Shown in pieces: positions 23,163 to 35,786 of a stretch of DNA of 64,000 nt. The position numbers were made by a program, and so were the translations under genes. Origin of the DNA: Burhinus oedicnemus (Eukaryota; Chordata; Aves; Charadriiformes; Burhinidae); the NCBI GenBank assembly GCA_008921705.1, contig VFFE01007040.1, forward strand, positions 218,725-282,724. The letters are read 5' to 3'. The first letter of the stretch is position 1, and each line of letters starts with the position of its first letter. The notes beneath the pieces were generated by a model. The model saw only the letters and a list, made by a program, of their open reading frames with translations, was not told the DNA's origin and searched no databases.

Positions 23163-26100
23163 ACAAGTGCATGGTGACTTTGGGAGATTTATTTTGGAGG
23201 TAAACTTTCATACTCCTAGAGTTAAAAGACATATGTCCCACTGACTTAACAGGTCAACATTTATTGCGCTGCACTAACTGATACTAGTCTCTACAGGGCA
23301 TAGAACTCACTTTTTCATGAAGTGCTGATTGCCACCAAGACCACTGTTCCTGGAACAATGCCTTTCTTGCATCCTTTTGTCAGTTACCTGTCAGCATGTT
23401 TAGCAGACTGAAAGCATCTCGGTAGATCCAGGACTTGGACTTTTCCTTAAAATTGAACAAAACAAATACATCCTCCAGAAAAATAAAAAAAATATTTTTA
23501 ACATCTTGCTAATTTACACTTTAAATGAATACAATATTCAGGAAAATATCTTGTTGATAAAAGGAAAACTAACTCCTTTACTTCTTCAGTTCAGCTTCTT
23601 TCAACTCAGTCTCTGCAGCAGTACTCTGTCTGTGGGTGAAAGGAAAATTTGTGAGCCGTCCTGTTCAGACATTGTTGTCATATTGATTTCACCAACTGTT
23701 CTGCCAAACATTTAAAATCTGTAAAGTGGAAACATAAAACATTCATTAAATATCACTTCTCTTATCTAGGAATATTCCATGTTAAATCCAGTTTTACAAT
23801 GATCTATACATGGAATTAACATACCACATTATAATACTGTATGTAGCCATTTATCTGACCCCAAAATGACGTGTTTGAAAGGCTTTAATATGATACAAGT
23901 GGTAAACATGACAAAGCAGTGAACTTTCTGAGGGCAGTAAGTTGTTAGGAATAGCATTTTAAAGAACTCTGCCCAGGAGAGGTATCATTTGTTACTTCCT
24001 GGAGTTAATGATCTCATGTCACAGATAAACTAGGTTATAATCTGTCCTTATGACTCAAGAGAAATATCTAAGAATATACGAATAAATCATGACCACTGTC
24101 AGGTCATTTGCCAGAGCATTCCTTGAGAGCTTAGTTTGAAACAACCTCAAGGCACTGTCTAGTACACTGCAAAGGGCTATTCCTTTCTGAGGACACAATT
24201 CTAGTTCTTGTCTTTATGACAACTATCATTGGGTAACAATAATGCCCTGACTCCTCCTAAAAGGAATTGCTTGGTCTGTTAAAAGAATTCTTAAAGTAAC
24301 TGGCAGATTTCGACTGGTTGCTTGCTAAGTAACTTCATTTGACTACTTAATTACACATTAAAATAAGAGCTTTCCTTGTACATACTTTGTGGCTAATCTG
24401 CATCCATGAGCTTCTTTAATACTTTTAGAAGCATATAACAGAGAAATAATAGTTACTTTGAACAGCTTTGGGGGTTTAGTCCTCAGTTCTGACACATTTC
24501 ACAACCGTAAGCAATTCTTCCCAACAAATGGAGCCTATTTATAAATAAGTAGACTATACTATGCTAATAGTATAAAAGCACAGATGATTACGTAGAGATA
24601 TACATAGATATAAAGCATAGATGATTACAGATTTAGGGCTAATATGTCAAAAAGGTTTGTAAAGCCAAGACACTGAATTGTTTGATTACTAACCTTAATG
24701 GGAGCAGGAGTGCCCTGGGCACTCATTCCTTATAGAGTCGAATCACCTCAGTTTCTTTGGAAAAGAAAGAACTGAGGATAATCAGCACTTTGTACTAAGA
24801 GGTTTGCAGGACTCCCTGTAAACACCATAGTTCAGAGAAGCATCTCATTTCAAGGTAACAAACACCTGTATCAACTCAGGCAGTGATGATAATGGGGCTT
24901 AAGCTTCTGTTTAAAGCTGTGCTAAATATAGATGTCTAAGTATAAACGGTTAAGGGCAAGTTCCATAATAGACAGGGCAAGGTGGCTGAACAGCTCAGTT
25001 CAGCCGCCAAGTTGTTTTCCAAATACATTACTGCACAATGGAAGTTAGGAATGTAAACTTTTTCAGGCAGTCCATGAATAGATCAAGTCCAATTTCCCTT
25101 TTGTTGTTTCAGTTTTGTTTGGTGGAGAAATTTGGTGGCTATCATCAGACAAACAGCATGGATTAAGCAGTTACATTTAAAATCTAGTTGCTGTTGATGT
25201 TGCTGACCATGAAGAGTGGATGGGAAGGATGAAGAGGGGACAGAGTGAAGGAAAAAAAAAAGGAGAGGAGCTGAAACATGGGAGCGGGTATTCAGTCTGG
25301 GCACGTAGCCAACATCTGGGCACCAAACTGTGTAACCATAGTTATGACTGTCACTTACGGGTATATCGCTACCATTACTGTTTTCCTACTTGTACCCTGG
25401 AGGATATAGTATACTATAATTTCAGGTAAAGTTTATCATTCTCTATACTAACATTACAAAAACATTTGGACTTACCAAAATAACTCATTTTTTCCCCCAA
25501 AGTAATTTTTATCCAGACAAATGTTGATTAATCCATGCTATTCTAAAGCTCTTCTTTAAAAATAGAATTTCCTTCCTTGGCTACAGTTTGCAATTCCTTC
25601 TTTTTATTTTTATTTCTGTCTTTTCTAAACAGTGGAAAAATGGGAGCACATAGCTCCAGTCATGACTGCCTTTCCACAATTTTTTTATTATTCTTTCATT
25701 ATCAAATTTCACATTCCCTTAGTTTATGTTACTATTTTTCACTGTCTGTAGCTGTTCTGTCTTCTTTTCCATAGCCAATATTATTAACCAAATTGAAAAC
25801 TGATGCACATCAGTCACCTGTTTAGTAGATAATACCTACATTATTTTAAATCATGGCTCCATTCTAACTTCTTAATATCTGTTTCTACTTGCTTTGTTCT
25901 CTTCTGTTCTTTTTAGTGAATAACCTTTTGTTTTGATTTATTTTATAAGAGCTGAATTAATTTGAGTTTTGACACCTATTTTATTTTATTCCTTTTTTTT
26001 TTTTTTTAGAAAAAAATGCTTTTCCTGTTGAATCCCCAGTTCTTTAACTTCTTGGTTTTCTGTTTATTCCCTGTATTATTTCTGGAATACTGAACAGACA

Positions 26101-26583
26101 GTTTGAAGTCCTTTTATGCAGTGTGTCCCCTTGTAATTTTAGAAGTTCCACAGCACCTTAAAGGAAGTTCCAAACTTCCAAACTTTCACTATGTTCTTGT
26201 TCTTTGTTTTTCAGTTATACTGACTTCAATAAATAACTCAAAGTCATCCCTCTTGAAACAGAGTATCTTAATTACAAACTATTTAATTTAAATTTGTGAT
26301 TACTGCTTCCAAGGTTATTTTTTCTAACTAGCTCTTCTGAAATTTCTTTACTTGTAATAAAAGCCAAGTCTAAGATACCATTAACTCCTAGAATGTTAGG
26401 ATGCAGTTTATCTTAATTGTAGCAGACATCCAAAATATCTACTTTGCAGTGTGATGGATGGTGTTCTAGAAATGACCGTTACTCAACACTGGCTGTCAAG
26501 GGAGTGTAGAATAACTAGCCCAGATGGTGGTGGTTTATAGTGTCATTTAGCTAAATGAGTCCTTTGTTTACTGCTTATCCCAA
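23163..26583. other. Unique AT-rich DNA, no gene recognised
   Basis: Only short open frames. Contains imperfectly repeated text AGATGATTAC near 24582-24632 and a T15 tract at 25993-26007. I see no transposon end, RNA gene or exon. Confidence 0.55.
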
Positions 26584-27240
26584 AATCATAGAATCATAGA
26601 ATGGTTTAGGTTGGAAGGGACCTTAAAGATCATCTAGTTCCAAAACCCCTGCCAGGGACAGGGACACCTCCCACTAGACCTGGTTGCTCAAAGCTCCACC
26701 CAACGTGGCCTTGAACACTGCCAGGGATGGGGCCTCCACAACTTCCCTGGGCAACCTGTTCCAGTGCCTCACCACCCTCATAGCGAAAAATTTCTTCCTG
26801 AGATCTAATCTAAATATTCCCTCATCCAGTTTGAAGCCATTCCCCCTTGTCCTAGCACTACACGCCCTTGTAAAAAGTCCCTCTCCAATTTTCTTGTAGG
26901 ACCCATTTAAGTACTGGAAGGCCGCTATAAGGTCTCCCCGGAGCCTTCTCTTCTCCAGGCTGAACAACCCCACCTCTCTCAGCCTGTCCTCGTAACAGAG
27001 GTGCTCCAGCCCTCTGATCATCTTTGTGGCCCTCCTCTGGACTTGATCCAACAGGTCCATGTCCTTCTTGTGTTGGGAGCCCCAGAGCTGGGTGCAGTAC
27101 TCCAGGTGGGGTCTCACAAGAGTGGCGTAGAGGGGCAGAATCACCTCCCTCGACCTGCTGACCATGTTTCTTTTGATGCAGCCCAGGATACAGTTGGCTT
27201 TCTGGGCTGCAAGCGCACACTGCTGGGTCACGTTTCCCAG
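26584..27240 (-). mobile_element. CR1 LINE, 0.66-kb 5'-truncated copy
   Basis: Minus-strand CR1 tail. On the plus strand it opens with the terminal repeat AATCATAGAATCATAGAATG and GGTTTAGGTTGGAAGGGACC and runs back into ORF2 to about 27240, where similarity stops after the '[16 protein letters not shown]' region. The coding part is open over its full length (next entry), which suggests a fairly young insertion. The flanks show no clear duplication. Its 3' end is of the ATTCTATG type shared with the copies at 33, 46, 51 and 54 kb. Confidence 0.95.
26674..27231 (-). pseudogene. CR1 ORF2 C-terminus, frame still open
   Basis: The last 185 codons of CR1 ORF2 without a stop or frameshift, from '[12 protein letters not shown]' through '[19 protein letters not shown]', '[19 protein letters not shown]', '[18 protein letters not shown]' to '[18 protein letters not shown]' and a natural stop. 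This is the region after the RT palm. It carries no catalytic residues, and the fragment cannot act alone. The ATG at its start is an internal methionine, not a true start. Confidence 0.9.
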
Positions 27241-30200
27241 TGAATATTGCTATCATGAGAAAGAATTCATCAATCGGTTCTCCTTTGTATTTTGCCTGTA
27301 CAGCCTCACCTAACATGGGATCTCACAGCATCCTTTCTCACAAAGCACATACAAAGGAATTCAGTGTACAGCAATAGGTTTTCAAGCGTGATACGTACAC
27401 AAGCTTTCTTCCTAGGAGCCTTACTACACAGTGCATCCTACTGAACATGTCTAAGAGCCAACAACGCCCATGTTTAATTGCTGAGGGCGATAGGTGTCCA
27501 AAGAGGCTTCTAAGGCAAAAGGATTAGGACCTTGTCAGACTGCGTGCACAGTAGAGATTGCTGATGTCTGTGGGGAGTGACAGTGGGCAGTGTCACAGAG
27601 AATGTTTGATTTATATCATAAATGTGTCATGAGCAGTTTTGTTCAAAGAACTGCAAGACTTTCTGTCTGTTCTTTATGCAGGGTTCTTCAACAGTCATTT
27701 TCTGTCCAAAGACATCCCTTCTTCGCTGTTCCCTTGAGGACTATTTCAAATCCCAGTCTGTCTGCTTCCTCAAGAATTGCAAAGACAAATTAATTTTGAT
27801 AGAAGAGATAAGATGCTGCTACAGAAAAATAACAAATAGTTTATACTTCAGGTTGTGTAGGCTTAAGTATGCATTGTGAAAAACTTGCTGGTGTTCTACA
27901 AACAACAGAAATGCCAGAATAATAACTACATGAAGACACACAGTGCCTGGTGTCTGCATCTGGAGCTGTAAAAGCTCTGGAGGAAAGAATCTGTCATAGC
28001 CATGTTGAGGTAAGCAATGTTTTGAGAGGATGAATGCACAGAAGTTTCCAAACATTTCTGTCATCTTCTGAGACAAAGTTCTGTTTATCCCATTTTTTAT
28101 GTGCTTCACTTGCAGACATCTATGGGCAACTCTGTACCACAGGACAGGGTTCCCAGGTTGCTGTTAAATATCCCAAAATAGGAAGTCATTAGCTTGGGTG
28201 CAGAACTGTTATTTTTAATTCAGACTGTTTTTCAGACCCAAGCCACTGCCCATACAATGCTCATTATTCTGTCTTAAACAGATCTTCTCTCATGATCCCC
28301 TGCACAGTTTACACACATCTGATCTCATTCATACACTCTATAGGGAGACTGGGATCCAAGACATATCAGGGTATCTATGGCTAGATGACTTTCTTTTTTA
28401 GTTCCTTGGTTGCTGAATTGATTCCAATGATAAATTCAAAGGACAGGGTAGGAGGGATTGGAAATGGAAGACTAGTAGGAAGCGGTTCTTGTGGTCATGG
28501 ATAGAAGTAGGTAGTCTTCATGACGACATGTAAGCACTCAGCAGATGTAAAATTGAGATGAAGACTTTGTACCCTTAAAAGGTGGGGAAGGATGAGTATG
28601 ACTAAGAAGGGCTGGTATGGATAGGGATGAGAGGAAAAAAATAAAGGTCTCCACATCCAGGCTTCTGCAGAAAGACCTTATTAAGACCTTCCAGTCCTAT
28701 TCCTTTTCAAACGTACTCATCCAGTCAAGCTTCTTAGTCTGCAGACTGTCCCATTCCTTGTCCTATGCATTTAATGCCACTGAATATTAAACAAATAAAG
28801 CCCTTCTCAAAAGTCCTTTCAATTGCCTTGTTACATCCTCCACATCCTGGTATCCCACTTTCCCTTTGTAGCTCAATGTCATTGACCTTGCAGTCTTTTC
28901 AATCCCTTGACCCCAAATCACCATTGCTACACCTGCAAAATTCAGCTGCTTTTGTTGAGGAATCTCTAAGTTAGGTATAATGGCAAGACATCTGTGAAGT
29001 TTTTGCTGTCTGAGTCACATCTAAAATAGTCTCCAAATAAATAACAACTCCTCAGTCTCCCAAACAACTCAATCGCCCACCTTTTTTTTCCAGATCAAAC
29101 AACTGAGATGAAAATATTTCAAAGAAAAGATACCCTTTTTCTGCTTGTAGAAACTTGTAGAACTTCAAGAAGCTTTAGAAAAAAAGACATTTTTTAACAT
29201 CCAGGAGGTAACTAAAGGGTCTCATTATTCTGGCTTTAAATGAGAGATTCATATTGCTCTCTGGTTTTCTTAGTTCTGTTACAATGGATGAAGACGATAT
29301 TTCTAAGCTGATTTTTGGTATAGAAATCTTACACTTAGAAAAATCAACTTATTTTAAAATTTAAAGTAGGTTTAAATAAGGTCTTTAAAATAAGTGTTAA
29401 AAACAGGTGTTTTCAAATGAATACAAAATCAATCAAAATATACAGAAATTTGAATTTTCCATTTTGAGGACATTGAATCTGAGGGCAAAAATTGAAAGAC
29501 TTGTTCCTACGCAGCGCATCGTATTCTACTCCAAAAATTATGTACAAAACCAACCACTTTAGTCTAATTATAGATCATTTCAGTTTCTCATCTTCATTTT
29601 TCATTCATGAGGACTATGTAAGAAAAATTTTTGCAGGGCTGTTAACTGAACATATACTGAGGTGAAAATAATTATTATATTATCCTGTCATAGAATGGAC
29701 AAGTCGTTTTCACAAGAACGTTGTATAGAAGCTACAGTGAAATATTTTGATTCAAATTAATTTCCAACTTCTCTTTCAGGAAGTCTTACTGAAACACTTA
29801 TTTTTCAAAGTATTAGAAACAGAATATATTTTTCATTATTTACCATCTTCTTGTATGTTTCTTTCTTGAATAAATTAATATACAAAGTGAAAAGGAAAGA
29901 TTACATAAAATTTTACATGTAATTTTGCATTCCATAAACATTAGTTAAGTATTCATATGCCTTATCAATTAGTCTGAAAGCAGGAAAACTTAACTGGTTG
30001 GCATGTTCGGTAGTGAAGCGTGTTGTTCACGTATTAAACATTACAGATTCTCAGGATATTCTGTTATTTATCTTTGATTTTGTTAAATATACAGAAAATC
30101 TGCTCGTTCTCAGGAATTTTTTCTAGTGTCATAGCAGCTTAAGTTTCTGCTCTCTCTACTGCTGTCCCCTCCTTTCCAGCTGCTCAGTGCCTCTGTGTAT

Positions 30201-33200
30201 CATCACATCACTTTTGTCAATATAGTTGGCTTTGGGGTCATGGGAAAATCAGTTCAGAGAAAGACTGTAACTTGCCTAAAGGTTTATTCAGCAGGAAATC
30301 CACAATGAATCCTCCTGGCAGAACTAAGAGGTGGCATGGGATGGAAGACTACACACAGTGGCCGTGCCATTAGAGAAATGTCTGTGAACGTATGAGACGT
30401 GTCCACCCATAATTCAGGTCTTAGGCCTTGCTTCTGAACACTGATGTGTAATGCTATTCAAATATCCTGTCTGGTATTTCCGAAGGACATCAGGCCACAG
30501 GCTGAATTTCATATCTACCAGTCCCAGGCAGCCTGGATGCCATCGGAGGTCTCAAACAGTAAGAGATACCAATGAGCGGGCAGAGAATCTAAGACCTACT
30601 GTGAGAACATAAAGTTTTAGGATTAAGATTCAGTTTAATATTATAAAATCTAAATGTACATCTGCAGCATTGGTCTCCTAAGTTCCCATTTAGCCAATGG
30701 AGGGCTAGTCAACACAATTAGTAGAGCTGGACACCAATGTCCTTCACCCTAAGGCAGGCTCCTAGAGTTCACTTCAGTTGCCTAAACATAGGTATCCAGC
30801 GGATATAGGTGTCTTAAGGTGTCTCTTCTGGCTGAAGTCAGCTAAATCACCCTGTGAACGTATTGACTTTCTCTCCATTAACTGCCCTAAAGTTTATACA
30901 CCTAGTACCCATGTAAATACATACAGGAAGATACCTCAGTGCAGAAGTTTTGATCTCAGCCTTATTGTAGACATATTTAAATACTGGACTGTACATAATA
31001 CATTGATTTATGGAGTGAAGGCAACTCAAGAAATTCTCCAACTCCACACCACAATTCTCAGCCTCCCCCATTATGCTGAGACAACTGTTTATAAGTCTGT
31101 AGTGGAAGCGGATGACAGCAGTGACCTGGATTAATAATGGTCTTTTGTTTCAGAGGGCTACTTTTTATCATCTAGATTGTTTCGGTCTTCTGGTTCACCA
31201 ACACAGCCAGACAAACGGCTATGTTAGCACAACTGAAGAGGTGGTAAATCACATCAGTGGCACAGGAATGATAAGACAGGGAAGTGAAGGGGGTTGAAAT
31301 TTCTCAAAGTTGTTTTGTTGCTGAAGTCAGAATAACTATACCTTCAGAAAGTGAAGGCTTTGTGTAAAGAAAGTGTTCCCACTTTAGTAAGAACATCTCA
31401 GGACACTTAGAAAAATGAAATCCCTGAAGAGAAAGGTAAGTGCTCATGAAATGTTAACAATAGATTTTGTTCAGATTTCACTTGTGCAGAAGTTTTCTAG
31501 TACAATTGTATGCTGCAGATCTTATGTTGATATGACAGTTGGTATTCAGAGACCTATACACGCTCGAAGGCTGATAGTACTCTCTTTTGGAGGGGGGTTA
31601 GGAAAGCAGTCTCTTAGATGAGATCACAAATGACTAAGTCAGTTTGATAATCTGAAGCTGCTCTTGAAAGACAGAGTTACCACTTCTTAACTCTTCCTTT
31701 ACCCCAGTCTCAATTTCCTGCTACTTATTCTGGGGCTCATTTGAGCCCATAGTGGAATTTTTTATTTTGGTTTGGTTTGGTTTTTATTCCTCTTGGATTT
31801 AATAAGAGAATTTACATCACGGAAGGTGCTGAGAAGCACCAGAGGAGTCTGAGGAATTACACCACGGGGATCACAGAAAGAGAGGACAATGGAAAAAGAA
31901 AGCCTATCTTTTGTTGGTAAAGGACTGTCAATTTTATTTACCACACCCACAACACTTGTGCAAGGCAGAGGCTGAGAACACGCAGCCAAGGCAAGCAGAA
32001 AGGTAAAAATGCATATGCATAACCTGAAGTTTCTTGATCATTTCAGGCCAATGCATGTCACTGCTGACAGATGGTACTTTTCTTGCTCTTAATTGAGCTG
32101 TGCATTCACACCTTTTATATTGGTACTACATGGAGTACAGCTGAATTGCAACTGAGAAAAGAATTTACCTGGAAAAGTATAATGTATTTTCCTAAAATAC
32201 ATTTTCATATGGAGCAGTTCACCGAACTGACTCACCACATAACTATATAAGCATAATGCTGGCACTTGGGCAGCAGTAAGGATATGTACTTGGAGGTTGA
32301 ACACCAGACTGGATTTGTGTTTCTCTTTCAGGAACACCAAATTCCCAAGTGGGAAAAATTATTTAAGTTGCAAATTCACTCTCATCATCTTGGCTTTTTA
32401 CCTGTCTGACAAGATTTTGAGCCTACTTCTCTACTCATTTTACTCCCTTCATAACATTTGCTGTCTGCCATGTTTTCTTCGTCTGGCCACTCAAAGCATG
32501 AGGCCCTATGACCATACTTTACAAGAAGGTACCATACTCTATGACTGCCCACAGCTGCTGCAAACATAGACATTCTCTCTCTGTTAGCCTTCATCTATTC
32601 CTGCTCTCTGTATCTGTTGCTCCTCCTCAAGGATTGAAGGAGATCTGTCACACGAGATGGACCTGGGTAAGCCTTTATTTCAGCGAAGTGGGGAGGGAAT
32701 TGTACCCTCCTGGAGAAACCAGTAGGATGGGGAGACAGTACCTACTCACAGCCTTCTGGATTTTCACTAAGGCAGATGATGGCTACATAAATGCCAATTT
32801 CAGTAAATTCTATTGGTGACACCACAACTGATTTCCACTGGAATAGACAGAACTTTGGCCACCATTAGTTTGTTAGAATTAACTGTTTTCCCTTTCCCAA
32901 GAGTGAGAATGTGTACCTTGATAAAACAGCAGCTAATTCCATTAAGACTAAATGTAAAGTAACAGCTGAATCCATTAAGACTACATCTTAATGTCTGACT
33001 TTAACTCCAAGAAGAGGAAGAGAAAACAGAATATTCTCTCTAAATCATAGTCAACACGTTCTGTTGACTTCAGTAAAAAACGGATGGTGATCCAAATGAT
33101 TCTGTCAATTCAAAAGAAAACTCTATTCTTAAATAATTTCTGGCAATCTGAATTGAGAGAAATATCTAAAGGAAAAACTCTGGTTGTGTGAATTTTAGAC

Positions 33201-33330
33201 TCTATAACTGAAGTGAGAAGTTGCTCAAGATGGCAAGACAGGCATTTACTATGGTTTTCTCGAAATTTATCTTATTATTTATATTACATGGTTTTAACTC
33301 AATGTATGACCTGAATGTATGCATTGCAAA
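27241..33330. other. Unique AT-rich DNA, no gene recognised
   Basis: Short open frames only (the longest, at 30778-31134, has 118 codons and no recognised domain). A 12-bp inverted repeat lies at 29347-29395. A near-duplicate CCATTAAGACTA... phrase occurs at about 32939 and 32972. The text at 30.6-30.9 kb has several 'CCTAA' words reminiscent of old repeats, but I cannot place it in a family. Confidence 0.5.
29347..29395. repeat. 12-bp inverted repeat
   Basis: ACTTATTTTAAA (29347-29358) and TTTAAAATAAGT (29384-29395) are exact reverse complements, with a 25-base AT-rich loop. In such AT-rich DNA it may be chance. Confidence 0.8.
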
Positions 33331-35745
33331 TAGAATCATAGAATCATAGAATGGTTTGGGTTGGAAGGGACCTTAAAGATCATCTAGTTCCAAAATCCCT
33401 GCAATGGGCAGGGACACCCTCCACTAGACCTGGTTGCTCAAAGTCTAGTCCAGCCTGGTCTTGAACACCACCAGGGATGGGGCACCCAGAACTTCTGTCT
33501 ACCCTCTGCCAGTTTAAAATCGTTACCCCTTGTCCTATTGCTACATTCCCTGATAAAAAGTCCTTCCCCATCTTTCCTGTAGGCCCCCTTTAGCTGCTGG
33601 AAGGCTGTTATAAGGTCTCCCCGGAGCCTTCTCTTATCCAGGTTGAACAACCCCAACTCTCTCAGCCTGTCTTCACAGGAGAGGTGCTCCAGACCGCTGA
33701 TCATGTTCATGGCCCTCCTCTGGACTCACTCCAACAGGTCCATGTCCTTCTTATGTTGGGTGCTCCAGAGCCAGACGCAGTATTCCAGGTGGGATCTCAC
33801 CAGAGCAGAGTAGAGGGGCAGAATCACCTCCCTCGACCTGCTGGCCATGCTTCTTTTGATGCAGCCCAGGATGTGGTTGGCTTTCTGGGCTGCAAGTACG
33901 CATTGCTGGCTCATGTTGACCTTCTCATCAACCAATGCTCTCAAGCCATTCTCCTTAGGGCTGCTCTCAATTCATTTTCTGCCCAGCTTGTATTTGTGCT
34001 TGGGATTGCCCTGATGCACAGGCCCACCTCTCAAGCCTGTCCAGGTCGCCCTGGATGGCATCCCTTCCCTCCCGCGTGTCGACCACACCACACAGCTTGG
34101 TGTCATTGGCAAACTTGCCAAGGGTGCACTCAGTCCTACTGTCCACTTCACTGTCAAAGATGTTAAACAGCACGGGTCCCAGTACAAACCCCTGAGGAGC
34201 TCCACTTGTCACTGCTCGCCGCTTAGACACTGAGTCGTTGACCACAACTCTTTGAGTGTGACAATCCAACCCATTCCTTACCCACCAAGTGGTCCATCTG
34301 TCAAATCCATATCTCTCTAATTTAGAAACAAGGAGTGTCAAATGCTTTGCACAAGTTCCAATAGATGATATCTGTTGCTCTTTTCTTATCCACCAATGCT
34401 GTAGCCCATCATAGAAGGCCACCAAGTTTGTCAAGAACTATTTGCCCTTAGTGAAGCTATGTTGGCTGTCACCAATCACCTCCTTATCTTCCATGTGCCT
34501 TAGCATAGTTTCCAGGAGGATCTGTTCCATGATCTTGCCAGGCTCAGAGGTGAGACTGACCAGCCTGTAGTTTCCTGGCTCTTCCTTTTTTCCCTTTTTA
34601 AAAATGGGGGTTATGTTTCCCCTTTTCCAGTCAGCGGGAACTTCAACAGGTTGCCATGAATTCTCAAATATGACAGATAATGGCTTAGTAACTTCATCTG
34701 CCAGTTCCTTCAGGACTTGAGGATGCATCTCATCAGGTCCTACAGACTTGTGCACCTTCAGGTTCCTTAGATGGTCTTGAACCTGATCTTCCCCTACAGT
34801 GGGTGGTTCTTCATTCTCCCAGGCCTTTGTCTTCCTTGACTTGGGCAGTGTGGCTAGAGCACTTGGCAGTGAGGAGTGAGGCAAAAAAGTTGTTGAGTAC
34901 CTCAGCCTTCTTCATACCCTGGATAACCAGGTCTCATGTTGCCTTCTGGAGAGGGCTCACATTTTCCCTAGTCTTCCTTTTATCACTGAAGTAGCTGAAG
35001 AAGCTTTTCTTGTTGCCCTTGATATCCCTGGCTAGATTTAGCTCTATCTGGGCTTTAGCTTTCCTAACCTGATCCCTGGCTGCTGAGACAATTTCTCTGT
35101 TTTCCTCCCAGGCTATCTGTCCTTGCTTCCACCCTCTGTAGGTTTCCTTTTTCTGTTTGAGTTTGTCCAGGAGCTCCTTGTTCATCCATGCAGGGCTCCT
35201 GGCATTTTTGACTGACTTCTTCTTTGTCAGCATGCATCACTCCTGAGCTTGGAGAAGGTGATCTTTGAATATTAGCCAGCTTTCTTGTGCTCTTCTTCCT
35301 TCCAGGCCTTTATCTCATGGTATTCTGCCAAACAGATCCCTGAAGAGGTCAAAGTCTGCTCTCCTGAAATCCAGAGTCATAGGCTTGTTGTGCACCTGCC
35401 TCACTGCCCTAAGAATCTCATCTAGAGATCTCATGGTAGCTGCAGTCAAAGCTGCTCTTGAGTGTGACATTTTCCACCAGCCCCTCCTTGTTGGTGAGAA
35501 CAAGGTCCAGCATGGCACCTCTTCTTGTTGGCTCCTCTATCACTTGGAGAAGGAATTTATCATCAATGCATTCCAGGAACCTCCTGGACTGCTTATGCCC
35601 TGTTGTGATGTCCCTCCAACAGATATCAGGGTGGTTGAAGCCCCCCATGAAGACCAGAGCTTGTGAATGTGAGGCTGCTCCTATCTGTCTATAGAGGGCC
35701 TCAGTTACTTGGTCTTCCTGACTAGGTGGCTTGAAATAATATTCT
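33331..35745 (-). mobile_element. CR1 LINE, 2.4-kb copy (longest here)
   Basis: Minus-strand CR1 starting on the plus strand with the terminal repeat TAGAATCATAGAATCATAG and GGTTTGGGTTGGAAGGGACC. It runs back through the whole RT into the endonuclease, ending about 35745 in the 'YYFKPPSQED' segment. It is 5'-truncated: ORF1 and the start of the endonuclease are missing. The ORF2 text differs in many places from the plus-strand copy at 17.6 kb ('[14 protein letters not shown]' against 'LDIHKSMGPDGMHP'), so it comes from another CR1 lineage. Coding remains are given separately. Confidence 0.95.
33438..35233 (-). pseudogene. CR1 ORF2 reverse transcriptase, broken
   Basis: Reverse-transcriptase and C-terminal parts of the same copy in several phases. 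35233-34934 is the basic linker ('[18 protein letters not shown]'). 34884-34438 is the RT N-terminal part ('[18 protein letters not shown]', '[19 protein letters not shown]'). 34434-33967 holds motif B ('[19 protein letters not shown]') and motif C. 33944-33726 and 33710-33438 are the C-terminal part. Motif C reads FAND: the first catalytic Asp has become Asn at 34105-34107. Motif A is also damaged, because the usual L-D-F before 'CKAFDT' reads W-N-L in another phase. Stops and frameshifts separate the pieces. Confidence 0.9.
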
Positions 35746-35786
35746 TTTGTTTTGAAATTGTTACTTAGGAAATATTCTGAAAACAA
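35418..35786 (-). pseudogene. CR1 ORF2 endonuclease fragment, active site lost
   Basis: C-terminal part of an APE-type endonuclease, the enzyme that nicks the target for LINE insertion. Seen in order: 'YYFKPPSQEDQ', 'SQALVFMGGFNHPDICW', 'RRFLECIDDKFLLQVIEEP', 'LDLVLTNKEGLVENV' and 'CSYHEI'. In this family the two motifs are normally G-D-F-N and S-D-H. Here the first Asp is Gly (codon at 35640-35642) and the second is Tyr (codon at 35436-35438). Both are single-base changes of an Asp codon. The first 13 or so residues lie outside the element. The fragment is certainly inactive. Confidence 0.88.

Noticed and set aside
30770..31134. 118-codon open frame with repeated 'CCTAA' words upstream
   Set aside because: No recognised domain. 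The word similarity to other places (about 4.4, 5.0, 6.0 and 13.0 kb) is too short to define a repeat family.
31425..31445. GAGAAAGGTAAGTG as a splice donor of an exon
   Set aside because: A good donor-like word, but no open frame with a recognisable protein and no partner acceptor were seen.
33684..34166. 160-codon plus-strand open frame
   Set aside because: It is antisense to the CR1 ORF2 at this place. Its text is the reverse complement of conserved retrotransposon codons, so it is not a gene of its own. The same applies to the plus-strand frames at 46624-47010, 47193-47545, 51526-51780 and 51973-52281, and to the minus-strand frames inside 17.8-19.6 kb.
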